A stretch of DNA of 8,219 nt from MGIIa-K1 sp964577145 (GCA_964577145.1 CAZNXM010000054.1:1-8219); one strand, 5' to 3'. Counted from the first letter of the stretch, positions 1 through 7,352 are shown. Notes: a model not told the origin generated them from the letters alone. A program made the numbers and translations.

Positions 1-1
1 A

Positions 2-1732
2 AATAACTGGAATAAGAGCGATTTAAGATGGCTAATATCTCCATTTCTGTTAGGAGCCATGGTATTGATATTACCATGGTGGAATTATTCCACTAGCCAG
101 TATACAGATACATATTATCATGTATTGGAAGCTAGAAATTTTGCAGGTTTTGTAAATTGGGCACCTTCCCAACAAGGTTTAGATTTTCTTTTCAGGCCCC
201 CCATTATTCCTGGGGTTTTTGCGATCGAATTGTCATTAAATAACGCCACATGGGTCACATATACACCATTAATTCTGACAGTTGCAACATTGTGGCAAAT
301 TCAGCATTTGGCAGAATTATGGACTACTAAAATACGATCTTGTTTAGTTGTCCCGGCGTTTTTACTATTGCCAAGTGTCCGTTATTGGGGACAATTCCAG
401 TTACTAGATATTCCTGTATCAGGTATGTTTATTCTTGTAATTCATTTACTAATATTTTCAAATGATAAGATACAATCTAAACGTAATGCACAAGTCTTAG
501 GAAGTTGTGTAGGCCTAATGTTTCTCACTAAATATGTATTCATATATGCAATCGGCATCTGTATTTGGATAATGATTCTTGATAAAAATTTACAGAGAAG
601 TAAATGGTTCGTTAGTGGTTGGTTGTTCATAACCTTACCATTCTTAGTCTATCATACTATTAGTTATGGTAATCCATTAGAAGCTCTGACGACCCAGTCA
701 TCCTTCGCCATAAATGGAATTTCACAAACTTTAGGAACATATAATTCTGAACAATGGTGGATGGATTACAATTTGGAGATTACAGGTATCGGCATTCTAG
801 GAGCACTAAGTGGAATGGGCGTACTTTTCTATCGCAATAAGTCAGAATTATCCTCAGTACTAGTAATCTTAATTCCATTCATCATTATTCACGCTTTTAT
901 TCTAGATTATGGAACTGCTCGGTACCAAATTCCTCTTTTTGCTTTAACAGTGGTGCTAATTATCGTATCGTTACCTAAGGTTGAACAAGGACTTAATCCA
1001 AAATTGAAAAATCTAAACGAAATTTTGAGTACCTTTGGAGTCGTTGCTTTTATTTATTTGAGTTCTATTCATGCTTCTACTATGAATGACGAAAAAATTC
1101 AGTATTCGACATTGGTTCCAAGAATGGATAATATAATGGAATTTTATCTTAATTCATCCGAAATGTTTCCAGAAGATGAAACCGTTTTGACATCAAAATA
1201 TATCCCTATTGCATTGCATACAGGTAAACAAACTGCGAGATATTTACCTACAGAAGATCCATTAACAGATTCATTGGTCGATAATGAATTTAATTATGCG
1301 CTAACCTCAAATTATTATCCATATAGGGCATGGGAAAAGGACTTCAAGCCCTTTTTCGGCAATCCAATTATTGAGCCAATTGACTTTTACAGAAATGAAA
1401 ATGGTACATCAATTCTGTGGGAAAAGGGGAATGATTTATGGTCTAATTTCCCAATTAATTTTACGACAAATGGTTCGCTGTACGGTAACATGTTGGAATT
1501 AAAACACACACAATCAGCTTATTTTGAACAAAATACAACCATATACTGGATAAGTCAAACAAGTGATATAAATATTGAAAATATAGTTGAACTTTACTTG
1601 GACAGGACCTCTGAAATTGGCAACCAGTCATGTGATTTTACAACAATCTCAGGATTTTGCCACCTTGAACTTGGAGAAATACTTAATGCCACAGAACAAG
1701 ATATCTATATTTGGATTGTTAAATTTACCTGA
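2..1732 (+). CDS. GT-C membrane glycosyltransferase (PMT/ArnT-like), 5' truncated
   Basis: Probable polyprenyl-phosphate-sugar glycosyltransferase acting at the outer face of the membrane. The frame is open from the left edge. The first ATG (59) falls inside a hydrophobic helix that starts upstream (WLISPFLLGAMVLILPWW), so the true start lies outside the window; at least 576 residues. Numbering from ATG 59: an acidic first-loop motif TDTYYH (16-21), as in GT-C enzymes; FRPPIIPG (45-52); LLDIPVSG (115-122); a GLMFLTKY helix (152-159), typical of PMT/ArnT relatives; and ARYQIPL (287-293), resembling their conserved R-Y-x-x-P. About eight to ten membrane helices end near residue 337. The last ~215 residues are soluble, presumably exported, and hold seven N-x-S/T sequons. 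The gene is far more AT-rich than its neighbours (17/60 GC at 1141-1200 against 31/60 at 2641-2700), suggesting separate origin. The GT-C assignment is fairly sure; donor and acceptor are unknown. Confidence 0.8.
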   Translation, partial: NNWNKSDLRWLISPFLLGAMVLILPWWNYSTSQYTDTYYHVLEARNFAGFVNWAPSQQGLDFLFRPPIIPGVFAIELSLNNATWVTYTPLILTVATLWQIQHLAELWTTKIRSCLVVPAFLLLPSVRYWGQFQLLDIPVSGMFILVIHLLIFSNDKIQSKRNAQVLGSCVGLMFLTKYVFIYAIGICIWIMILDKNLQRSKWFVSGWLFITLPFLVYHTISYGNPLEALTTQSSFAINGISQTLGTYNSEQWWMDYNLEITGIGILGALSGMGVLFYRNKSELSSVLVILIPFIIIHAFILDYGTARYQIPLFALTVVLIIVSLPKVEQGLNPKLKNLNEILSTFGVVAFIYLSSIHASTMNDEKIQYSTLVPRMDNIMEFYLNSSEMFPEDETVLTSKYIPIALHTGKQTARYLPTEDPLTDSLVDNEFNYALTSNYYPYRAWEKDFKPFFGNPIIEPIDFYRNENGTSILWEKGNDLWSNFPINFTTNGSLYGNMLELKHTQSAYFEQNTTIYWISQTSDINIENIVELYLDRTSEIGNQSCDFTTISGFCHLELGEILNATEQDIYIWIVKFT

Positions 1733-1749
1733 CAATATTAATCCCATGA

Positions 1750-1818
1750 TTTTTCAAACATGAAAAAGCAGAGAGGGTCTTTCGTATACCCGTCCATACC
1801 GAGGGTACCCTTACGAAA
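1750..1818. terminator. Convergent spacer with two inverted repeats, possible bidirectional terminator
   Basis: The 93-base gap between the converging GT-C and dehydrogenase genes holds two inverted repeats. The first is a perfect 7-bp AT-rich stem, TTTTTCA (1750-1756) and TGAAAAA (1761-1767), with the loop AACA; it gives a T-run on each strand. The second pairs TTTCGTA (1780-1786) with TACGAAA (1812-1818) and TACCC (1787-1791) with GGGTA (1803-1807), with CCCT bulged. Placement after both stop codons suits termination in both directions. Archaea often terminate at T-runs alone, so the role of the stems is inferred. Confidence 0.45.
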
Positions 1819-1825
1819 ACGATCA

Positions 1826-3172
1826 TCACGGTCTACCTACGGCATGTGTTTGCCATCCTCGGGCCTCGAGTTTAGCGAGGTCTAAGACGCGCCTGCCATC
1901 GTATAGGATTGGATTCCGCATTCGACTTGCCAAGTCCGTCCAATCGATATCCTTGCAAGCTTGATGTGCAGTTACTAGAACTGCGAGGTCAAATCCTTCT
2001 GCCGTATCAATATCTGAAACTACTTCGACATTTTCTGGGAAATCACTTGCTTTGAGATGTGGATCAAATGCTGCTACTGCGATATCCTTGCTTTGTAGTG
2101 CTTCAGTTAATGGCTCAGCAGGAGTCTCTCTTGGGTCTCCAACCTCAGCCTTGTATGACCAGCCTAGAAGCAAGACCTTACCTTCACCCGAAGGGACACC
2201 AGCCTTGTAGAGAATTTCATTGAGAACACCTGCAACATGAATCGGCATTGTACGATTAACTGCACGTGCTGCAGTAATCAGTTCTGCAGGGACTCCAACA
2301 TCAGCGGCTCTTTGCATCATGTAGTATGGATCAACTGGGATACAGTGCCCACCAACACCAACCCCTGGAGTATAGCGATGGAAGTTCCATTTGGTTGCAG
2401 CAGCCGAAAGAACATCTTCGACATCGACATCTAATTCAGGGAAAATACGCGCAAGTTCATTCACTAATGCAATATTGATATCGCGCTGAACATTTTCGAT
2501 TACTTTGGCTGCTTCGGCAACCTCGAGCTTACCCACATAGCGAACATCTTCTACAGTCAGTCTACTGTAAAGGCCAACGAGGCCAGCGCCTACATCTGGA
2601 TTTGAACAACCAATTACCCTAGCGACTTGACGAACCCCGTGTGCAGGGTCACCCGGGTTGAATCGTTCTGGACAGTATGCGATTTCAACATCGACTCCTA
2701 TCTCTAAACCGATTTCTTCAACTTCGGGTAACCAAGTTTGTGCAGTCACGCCTGGGTAAACAGTGGATTCGAGGACAACAATGGTTCGCGAGCCTTTGTT
2801 TAGCGACTCAAATACCGCCCGGCCCGCCTTTTGCACATATGTCAAATCAGGCTTGAGGTCTTCAGTAACAGGAGTCGGCACGGTGACTAGGATGACATCA
2901 CAGTGAGGCACTGCTTCAGCAGTAGAGGTGGTGATATTCCATCTCTCCGTTCCCGGTGCAGGAATAATATCGGTGACATCAGGGTCTCCAGTAGGGTTCT
3001 CACCTCTTTTGACCATGTCCACAGTCCGTTGCGAGATATCCACTCCCCAGACATTGAACCCAGCATCATGGAAGCCACATGCTGTTGGAAGGCCAACATA
3101 ACCCAAGCCAATGACTCCGACCGTTAGGTCGCCCTCGGCGGCTCGCATCGCGAACTCAGGTGTCCAGCCCAT
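1826..3172 (-). CDS. Nucleotide-sugar dehydrogenase, UDP-HexNAc 6-dehydrogenase type
   Basis: NAD-dependent enzyme of the UDP-glucose/UDP-ManNAc dehydrogenase superfamily, which oxidises C6 of a UDP-sugar twice to give a UDP-uronic acid in the cytoplasm. At 448 residues it has the usual full length. Visible in order: Rossmann motif GLGYVGLP (22-29) with D45 at the end of strand 2; ESTVYPG (135-141); CPERFNPG (167-174); the central-helix motif AAKVIENVQRDINIAL (221-236); TKWNFH (260-265); GGHCIPVDPYY (274-284) with catalytic Cys277; and LGWSYKAEVGDPRETPA (336-352) in the UDP-binding domain. The GGHCIPVDPYY and AAKVIENVQRD pattern is nearer to the WbpO/TviB/WecC group (UDP-GlcNAc, GalNAc or ManNAc) than to UDP-glucose dehydrogenases; the exact substrate cannot be read. 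The ATG at 3172 is preferred because the short leading helix before the Rossmann strand is usual in this group. No clear SD precedes it, so the transcript may be leaderless. Confidence 0.93.
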   Translation of the reverse strand: MGWTPEFAMRAAEGDLTVGVIGLGYVGLPTACGFHDAGFNVWGVDISQRTVDMVKRGENPTGDPDVTDIIPAPGTERWNITTSTAEAVPHCDVILVTVPTPVTEDLKPDLTYVQKAGRAVFESLNKGSRTIVVLESTVYPGVTAQTWLPEVEEIGLEIGVDVEIAYCPERFNPGDPAHGVRQVARVIGCSNPDVGAGLVGLYSRLTVEDVRYVGKLEVAEAAKVIENVQRDINIALVNELARIFPELDVDVEDVLSAAATKWNFHRYTPGVGVGGHCIPVDPYYMMQRAADVGVPAELITAARAVNRTMPIHVAGVLNEILYKAGVPSGEGKVLLLGWSYKAEVGDPRETPAEPLTEALQSKDIAVAAFDPHLKASDFPENVEVVSDIDTAEGFDLAVLVTAHQACKDIDWTDLASRMRNPILYDGRRVLDLAKLEARGWQTHAVGRP

Positions 3173-3258
3173 GCGATAGAACCCGGAGGGCGCTGTTTTT
3201 GAATCTCTTGTATGATTCCGCCGAAGGTATGTAGTCCCGGGAATGCTCGCAAGGAGAC
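3173..3258. promoter_or_regulatory. Divergent promoter region between dehydrogenase and epimerase
   Basis: These 86 bases separate two divergent genes of one pathway, so both promoters should lie here. On the minus strand TTCAAAAAC (about 3195-3203) sits roughly 27 bases before the dehydrogenase ATG, where a TATA box for a leaderless transcript would be. On the plus strand TTGTATGATT (about 3208-3217) could serve the epimerase operon, leaving a short leader with an SD. A perfect 8-bp palindrome TCCCGGGA (3235-3242) lies in that leader. Neither box is a strong consensus match. Confidence 0.4.
3251..3256 (+). promoter_or_regulatory. Ribosome binding site of the epimerase gene
   Basis: AAGGAG lies only two bases before the ATG at 3259, closer than usual. 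An in-frame GTG at 3268 would have 11 bases of spacing, but starting there would begin right at the first Rossmann strand (VLVTGGAG). ATG 3259 is therefore preferred, with the GTG as an alternative. Confidence 0.5.
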
Positions 3259-4113
3259 ATGGCGAGTGTGCTCGTGACGGGTGGAGCGGGGTTTATTGGG
3301 ACCCATCTTTGCAATCATTTGCACAATAAGGGCTATCACGTAATCAGTTTAGATATTCACCACTCAGATGATCATCCATGGGAGATTGTTGTTGCAGATG
3401 TCAGAGATTATTTGCAAATAGATGGCATTGATACCATCGTTCACCTTGCTGCTCAGGTTTCTGTGGCCCAATCAATGGAAGACCCAGATTACACACTTTC
3501 AGTAAATGTTGATGGTACTTCATCAGTACTTGCAGCGGCAGAATCTTCAGGAGTAAAACGAGTTCTTTTTGCTTCGAGTGCAGCGGTTTATGGTGATGCA
3601 GATGAAATGCCAATAACAGAGAAGTCTCCCTTGATTCCCCAATCTCCTTATGCGGTTTCAAAGATAGTCGGTGAAGAGTTATGCAGACAATCTCCCATCG
3701 ATACCTGCGCATTACGGTTCTTCAATGTCTATGGCCCAGGTCAATCATCTTCAGGCGGCTATTCTGCAGTAATTCCAGCTTTCAAGAAGGCAATAGCCGC
3801 AGGGATGCCGCCAATTGTTTTTGGCGATGGAACTCAAATCCGTGATTTCATTCATGTTTCGGATTTGGTAAAGATAATCGAAAAAGCACTATCATCAGAA
3901 TCTATTCCTGAAGAAGTCAATCTCGCATCGGGTGAATCGACGAGCCTGAATGATTTGCTCAAGGCACTTGAAAAGCACCATCCCGATATGGCGAATCCAT
4001 TATTTGAGGATGAAAGAGCAGGCGACATCCATACCTCCATTGCAGATGTCACATTAATGAATGAAGCATTTTCTCCCGGCGAAATGATTACACTTGAGGA
4101 GGGAATTAATTGA
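3259..4113 (+). CDS. NAD-dependent nucleotide-sugar epimerase/dehydratase (GalE-like extended SDR)
   Basis: Extended short-chain dehydrogenase/reductase acting on a nucleotide sugar, most likely a UDP-sugar C4 epimerase. Visible: the NAD motif TGGAGFIG (7-14); D32 closing strand 2; ADVRD (46-50); VHLAAQ (61-66); SSAAVYG (106-112); the catalytic pair Y131xxxK135 in YAVSK; RFFNVYGPGQ (153-162); FGDGTQIRDFIHVSD (188-202). At 284 residues it is shorter than the usual 310-340. The loop after strand 2 is short, and the protein stops just after the LEEGI motif, without the final helix that usually follows. It overlaps the next gene by four bases, so the two are surely cotranscribed and probably translationally coupled. 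Divergent to the dehydrogenase, it likely serves the same sugar pathway. It could also be a dehydratase or a UDP-uronic acid epimerase; family membership is sure, substrate is not. Confidence 0.92.
   Translation: MASVLVTGGAGFIGTHLCNHLHNKGYHVISLDIHHSDDHPWEIVVADVRDYLQIDGIDTIVHLAAQVSVAQSMEDPDYTLSVNVDGTSSVLAAAESSGVKRVLFASSAAVYGDADEMPITEKSPLIPQSPYAVSKIVGEELCRQSPIDTCALRFFNVYGPGQSSSGGYSAVIPAFKKAIAAGMPPIVFGDGTQIRDFIHVSDLVKIIEKALSSESIPEEVNLASGESTSLNDLLKALEKHHPDMANPLFEDERAGDIHTSIADVTLMNEAFSPGEMITLEEGIN
4098..4102 (+). promoter_or_regulatory. Ribosome binding site that fixes the TTG start of the GT4 gene
   Basis: GGAGG, within GAGGAGGG (4096-4103), lies seven bases before the TTG at 4110. It sits inside the last codons of the epimerase, whose TGA (4111-4113) overlaps the TTG as TTGA. 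The spacing and the typical GT-B opening (MRITWLSSRV) support TTG as the true start. Confidence 0.75.
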
Positions 4114-5153
4114 GGATTACTTGGCTATCCTCGAGAGTCCTCGGAACCGATCTCTGTTCTACTACTCAAGTAAATCTCGCTGAAGGACTTGTAGCGAGAG
4201 GACATGAAGTGACGATGTATTCCCCTGGTAAAGTGTACAATCAATCCTTTACTCATATTCCTGTAAAGCGCAGTTCAATGCGCGGTTTACAGGGTCGAAG
4301 CGTCGCTCGACAATTGGCAAAACGGCGAAAAGACATAGCATATTCAGATGTAATTCTCATCGATTGGACTCTCGGCTCTCTACAACGTTATTTTGACACT
4401 CCAACGATTCTGATGGACCGGGGACCACCTGCCGATAAAGGACTACTCTCGTGGTTGCAGTGGTTCGTTTGGAAGAAGGCTTGGTCAAAAGCGGCGCGCG
4501 GCACAGTTGTAAGTCAAGCACATCGTGAATTTGTAATGGCAAGAACCGGAATGCCGAGCGCATCCATAGGTATTCTTCCAGCGGGAGTAGAACTCGATAA
4601 TTTCAATCCCGGCGAGCGAACAGGACCAATCGACATGGTGTACCATGGGAAAATCGACTCTCGCCGAGGTGTAAGGGCAATGCCTGCAATACTTGCAGCC
4701 CTACATGATGCAGGCGTAGAAGCAAGGTTGCATATTCATGGCGAGGGCGATGCATTAACTGCGTTAAAGGCAATACAGATGAAAGGACTCGACGTTACTG
4801 GACCACTCGCCCAAGAGGAACTTGCGAGCCTACTTTCCACATATGATGTAGGATTGCTTCCAATGCCAGCGGATAGGGTATGGAACCTTGCCAGTCCACT
4901 AAAGCGCTCTGAGTATCTTGCAAGTGGGTTGATTGTTGCTGGAATTGATCACGGCGGTCATAGAATAAGGGATTCTGGAGATTGGTTACAATTATTTCCT
5001 CAAGAAAAATTCGTGAAGAATACGGTTGATTGGATAATGAGTCTAGACCGGCAAATGATTACAGCATTGCAAAAGGAAGCACGAGAATATGCTGAAGAAC
5101 ACTCGAGTTGGTCTCATTCTGTCGATGCTTTGGAATCCATGATTCGGTCATAG
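4110..5153 (+). CDS. GT4-family glycosyltransferase (GT-B fold)
   Basis: Cytoplasmic retaining glycosyltransferase of the GT4 type, expected to move a sugar from a nucleotide donor to a growing lipid-linked or surface glycan. Its 347 residues match the compact end of the family. The N-terminal acceptor domain begins MRITWLSSRV and has the usual NLAEGLVARGHEVTMYSPG helix-strand unit (22-40). The hinge motif PAGVELDNFNP (157-167) precedes the donor domain: YHGKIDSRRGV (178-188), GPLAQEELASLLSTYDVGLLPMP (231-253), and SPLKRSEYLASG (262-273), in which K265 and E268 occupy the donor-binding region. Start is TTG, supported by a good SD. It forms a two-gene operon with the epimerase and overlaps the opposing GT4 gene by 40 bases at its end. 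No membrane helix is obvious, though the W-rich stretch LLSWLQWFVWKKAW (112-125) could touch the membrane. Confidence 0.88.
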   Translation: MRITWLSSRVLGTDLCSTTQVNLAEGLVARGHEVTMYSPGKVYNQSFTHIPVKRSSMRGLQGRSVARQLAKRRKDIAYSDVILIDWTLGSLQRYFDTPTILMDRGPPADKGLLSWLQWFVWKKAWSKAARGTVVSQAHREFVMARTGMPSASIGILPAGVELDNFNPGERTGPIDMVYHGKIDSRRGVRAMPAILAALHDAGVEARLHIHGEGDALTALKAIQMKGLDVTGPLAQEELASLLSTYDVGLLPMPADRVWNLASPLKRSEYLASGLIVAGIDHGGHRIRDSGDWLQLFPQEKFVKNTVDWIMSLDRQMITALQKEAREYAEEHSSWSHSVDALESMIRS

Positions 5154-6088
5154 AAATCCCTCCACCGATTTCGAACATTTTCGATATTATGTTGTGCTAC
5201 AGCATCAGCTAAACCTTCTGATATTGGGTTGACCATTGCGTCCGTCCATCCTTCAACATCATCAAGAGAAATACTACTAACACAAGAGGGTAAGTCTGGA
5301 ACTGCTGATGAAGCAATTACTGGACAACCAGACGCCAGTGCTTCGAGAATAATGAGTGGTTGCCCTTCGTAAGAAGAGGGTACGAGCAGCGCCTTTGAGG
5401 TATGAAGAAGCCCCCTCTTTTCCTCTTCACTAACCCACCCCCTTGCATCGACCCAATTTTCAGATGCGGCTTTAATTCCGGTTGCAGTTAATGTGAAATT
5501 TCCACCATCACTCCTCAATTTTCGAACCAAAGCGATAGCATCAGTATGCCCTTTAACAGGGTCTGGTCTGCCCATAATCAAAAACCGCGTAGCGCTTCTT
5601 TCTTTCGTTGAAGTTTCGATTAATGGATCTACAGGATTAATCATTGGCGTAGATTCTCCGATAAATTTCCGGAGTTTATCTGTCCAAGATTCAGATAGAG
5701 TGACTACATTTACGCCCTCCATTTTCTTCCAGAAATTATAACCATACTTTTCTCCATGATTGCGCGCCCATGAATCAAAGCGCCCACTATGGATGTGGAA
5801 GACAATTTCAGCACCATTTTTTCTAGCCTGTTTCAACAAATGTATTTTTCTAAACCAAGACCAGTCCGCAGCACTGTGAAAATGAATAATATCGAAAGAG
5901 TGTCCGTTTCGACGAATAAATCTCCTCGCTCTCCTCATTGCAATTATTTTTGCAATGACGCCCAAAGTGGAATGACTGTCAAGAGTTTCAGATTCCCATC
6001 CATCAGGCGGAGAGGAATTGAGGATTTGAATGACCTTTCCCATGCCGCCTGGTGTGTTGACAGGCCCGACATGTAATACCCGTCGCAT
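5114..6088 (-). CDS. GT4-family glycosyltransferase (GT-B fold), second copy
   Basis: Cytoplasmic GT-B glycosyltransferase of 324 residues, not closely similar by eye to the other GT4 enzyme here. It opens with MRRVLHVGPVNTPGGMGKVI, the glycine-rich first loop of GT4 enzymes. Next come DIIHFHSAADW (66-76), FHIHSG (97-102) and the donor-domain opening FLIMGRPDPVKGHTDAI (169-185). The EX7E-type motif runs through PSSYEGQPLIILEALASG (237-254), with E241 and E249. A long open stretch continues upstream to 6673, but that part is antisense to the GT2 gene and has no family resemblance, so the start is placed at ATG 6088. ATGs at 6145 and 6175 are in frame and possible. An AGGTGG lies 16 bases before 6088, too far for a normal SD. 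The substrate is unknown. Confidence 0.87.
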   Translation of the reverse strand: MRRVLHVGPVNTPGGMGKVIQILNSSPPDGWESETLDSHSTLGVIAKIIAMRRARRFIRRNGHSFDIIHFHSAADWSWFRKIHLLKQARKNGAEIVFHIHSGRFDSWARNHGEKYGYNFWKKMEGVNVVTLSESWTDKLRKFIGESTPMINPVDPLIETSTKERSATRFLIMGRPDPVKGHTDAIALVRKLRSDGGNFTLTATGIKAASENWVDARGWVSEEEKRGLLHTSKALLVPSSYEGQPLIILEALASGCPVIASSAVPDLPSCVSSISLDDVEGWTDAMVNPISEGLADAVAQHNIENVRNRWRDFYDRIMDSKASTE

Positions 6089-6176
6089 ATCGATGCCACA
6101 GCGTCCACCTGCAATAGGCTTGGTGACTGCTTCAACAGGGGTCATGATGAAGTCGAATGGGTAAGTCAGGCCCATT
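6089..6176. promoter_or_regulatory. Divergent start region between GT4 and GT2 genes
   Basis: These 88 bases separate the chosen starts of the minus-strand GT4 gene and the plus-strand GT2 gene and should hold promoters for both. No convincing TATA box or SD is visible on either strand; CCTATTG on the minus strand (about 6112-6118) is a weak candidate about 26 bases before ATG 6088. In-frame minus-strand ATGs at 6145 and 6175 leave it open whether part of this stretch is coding. Confidence 0.3.
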
Positions 6177-7352
6177 ATGGTCGGCGAGGTATTGCTGTGG
6201 GCGGAGTTCGGCCTTGCAGGATTATCACTAGCGCCATTCGCTATCCATAGAGCCAGCATTTCATCTTGGGCTAAGGATTCTCTACATTGCCCTGATGAGG
6301 ATTCAAAATTACAAATTACTGTAATTCTACCGGTATGGAATGAATCACTGATTATTGAATCTAAGTTAGCTGATTTAGCAGCCCAATCAATCGATGTTGA
6401 TCTACTGGTAATAGATTCAGCATCTAGCGATGATACAGTGAAAATTGTGGAAAATTGGCTTGCCGACCACCCTAGTAAATTTCTATCTAGCAAGTTGATT
6501 CGAATGGAGAAAAGACTTGGTAAGACCTTTGCAGTAATGCAAGCACTCGATGATTTATCAAATAAGGAGGGCATTATCGTCATGACAGATGCTGATGCAT
6601 CGATTGGCAAAGGTTCCTTTGAACGAATCCGTAGATGGTTTAGTGATGCAACTGTCGGCGCTGTAGGAGGCACTCCTCACCGTCGAGGAGGAATCGATGC
6701 AGAAAAGACTCATCGCGATATGTACACAATGATACGTCTTGGAGAATCGGCATACGATAGTACACCATTTCTAGAAGGCTCGATACTTGCTTGGCGAGCG
6801 GGCGCGGTAAGTTCTGTCGACCTCCATGCCACTGCAAATGCAGATGATGCCCAGATTGCAACGGCAGTAAGATTGGGGGGGCTGAGGGCGATTCAGGATC
6901 CTTTACTCATATTTACAGATCAGATGCCTACTACTTCTAGAGGGCAACGCCGTCAGAAAGTTCGACGTGCCCAAGGCATTGTACGTTTATTGTCCAGAAA
7001 GAGAAGATATTGGTTTTCTAGGCGGTATGGTAGATATTCTACCATTCTTCGTCGTAATGCCTGGATGCATCTCCTCTCCCCCCTATTGATGTCAGGGGCG
7101 GCTCTTACTGCTGTGATGCGTAATATGGTCGGAGACCAGATTCTTTGGTTAACAGGAATTGAGATTTATTGTGTAGCCTCTTGGTTGTTGATGCGACAAG
7201 GTAAATCCATTTTGGGATTTCAGATAGCAGGCACTATCCTATCGGGAATGGAGAATCTTCTATCTGCGATTCTATTGTCTGCTAGAGGAAAGAGCCTCCA
7301 CATTTGGGAACAGCATACAGATGTCCGAAATGAGTTGGCAAAAAATGAATAA
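6177..7352 (+). CDS. Membrane GT2-family glycosyltransferase (processive-type architecture)
   Basis: Inverting GT-A glycosyltransferase anchored in the membrane, 391 residues. A hydrophobic N-terminal segment (about 5-23) is followed by the catalytic domain: VILPVWNES (49-57), LLVIDSASSDDT (77-88), the metal-binding DxD in MTDADAS (137-142), and an ADDAQIA motif (222-228) at the place of the catalytic acid. QKVRR (260-264) stands where processive relatives have QxxRW, with Arg replacing Trp. Three C-terminal membrane segments follow (about 297-316, 321-339, 346-369). The layout resembles hyaluronan, cellulose or poly-GlcNAc synthases, but many single-addition archaeal enzymes look alike. ATG 6177 is the first in-frame start after a stop at 6162-6164; no strong SD precedes it. 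The TAA stop (7350-7352) lies in an A-run that serves as the T-run of the opposing terminator. Confidence 0.88.
   Translation: MVGEVLLWAEFGLAGLSLAPFAIHRASISSWAKDSLHCPDEDSKLQITVILPVWNESLIIESKLADLAAQSIDVDLLVIDSASSDDTVKIVENWLADHPSKFLSSKLIRMEKRLGKTFAVMQALDDLSNKEGIIVMTDADASIGKGSFERIRRWFSDATVGAVGGTPHRRGGIDAEKTHRDMYTMIRLGESAYDSTPFLEGSILAWRAGAVSSVDLHATANADDAQIATAVRLGGLRAIQDPLLIFTDQMPTTSRGQRRQKVRRAQGIVRLLSRKRRYWFSRRYGRYSTILRRNAWMHLLSPLLMSGAALTAVMRNMVGDQILWLTGIEIYCVASWLLMRQGKSILGFQIAGTILSGMENLLSAILLSARGKSLHIWEQHTDVRNELAKNE

Noticed and set aside
752..769. QWWMDY in the GT-C protein, resembling the WWDYG motif of the oligosaccharyltransferase AglB
   Set aside because: The spacing is wrong (Met inserted, no Gly), it lies between membrane helices rather than in the soluble domain, and the rest matches PMT/ArnT-like transferases.
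2887..3127. Overlapping 74-codon frames on both strands at the dehydrogenase N-terminus
   Set aside because: Both lie inside the well-supported dehydrogenase gene and show no motif or RBS of their own.
5789..6076. 95-codon plus-strand frame within the minus-strand GT4 gene
   Set aside because: It is antisense to the conserved N-terminal domain, with no recognisable features.
6089..6673. 195-codon N-terminal extension of the minus-strand GT4 frame
   Set aside because: It is wholly or mostly antisense to the catalytic domain of the GT2 gene, is rich in Ser and Ile, has no GT4-like motif, and the family N-terminus (MRRVLHVGP) begins at 6088.
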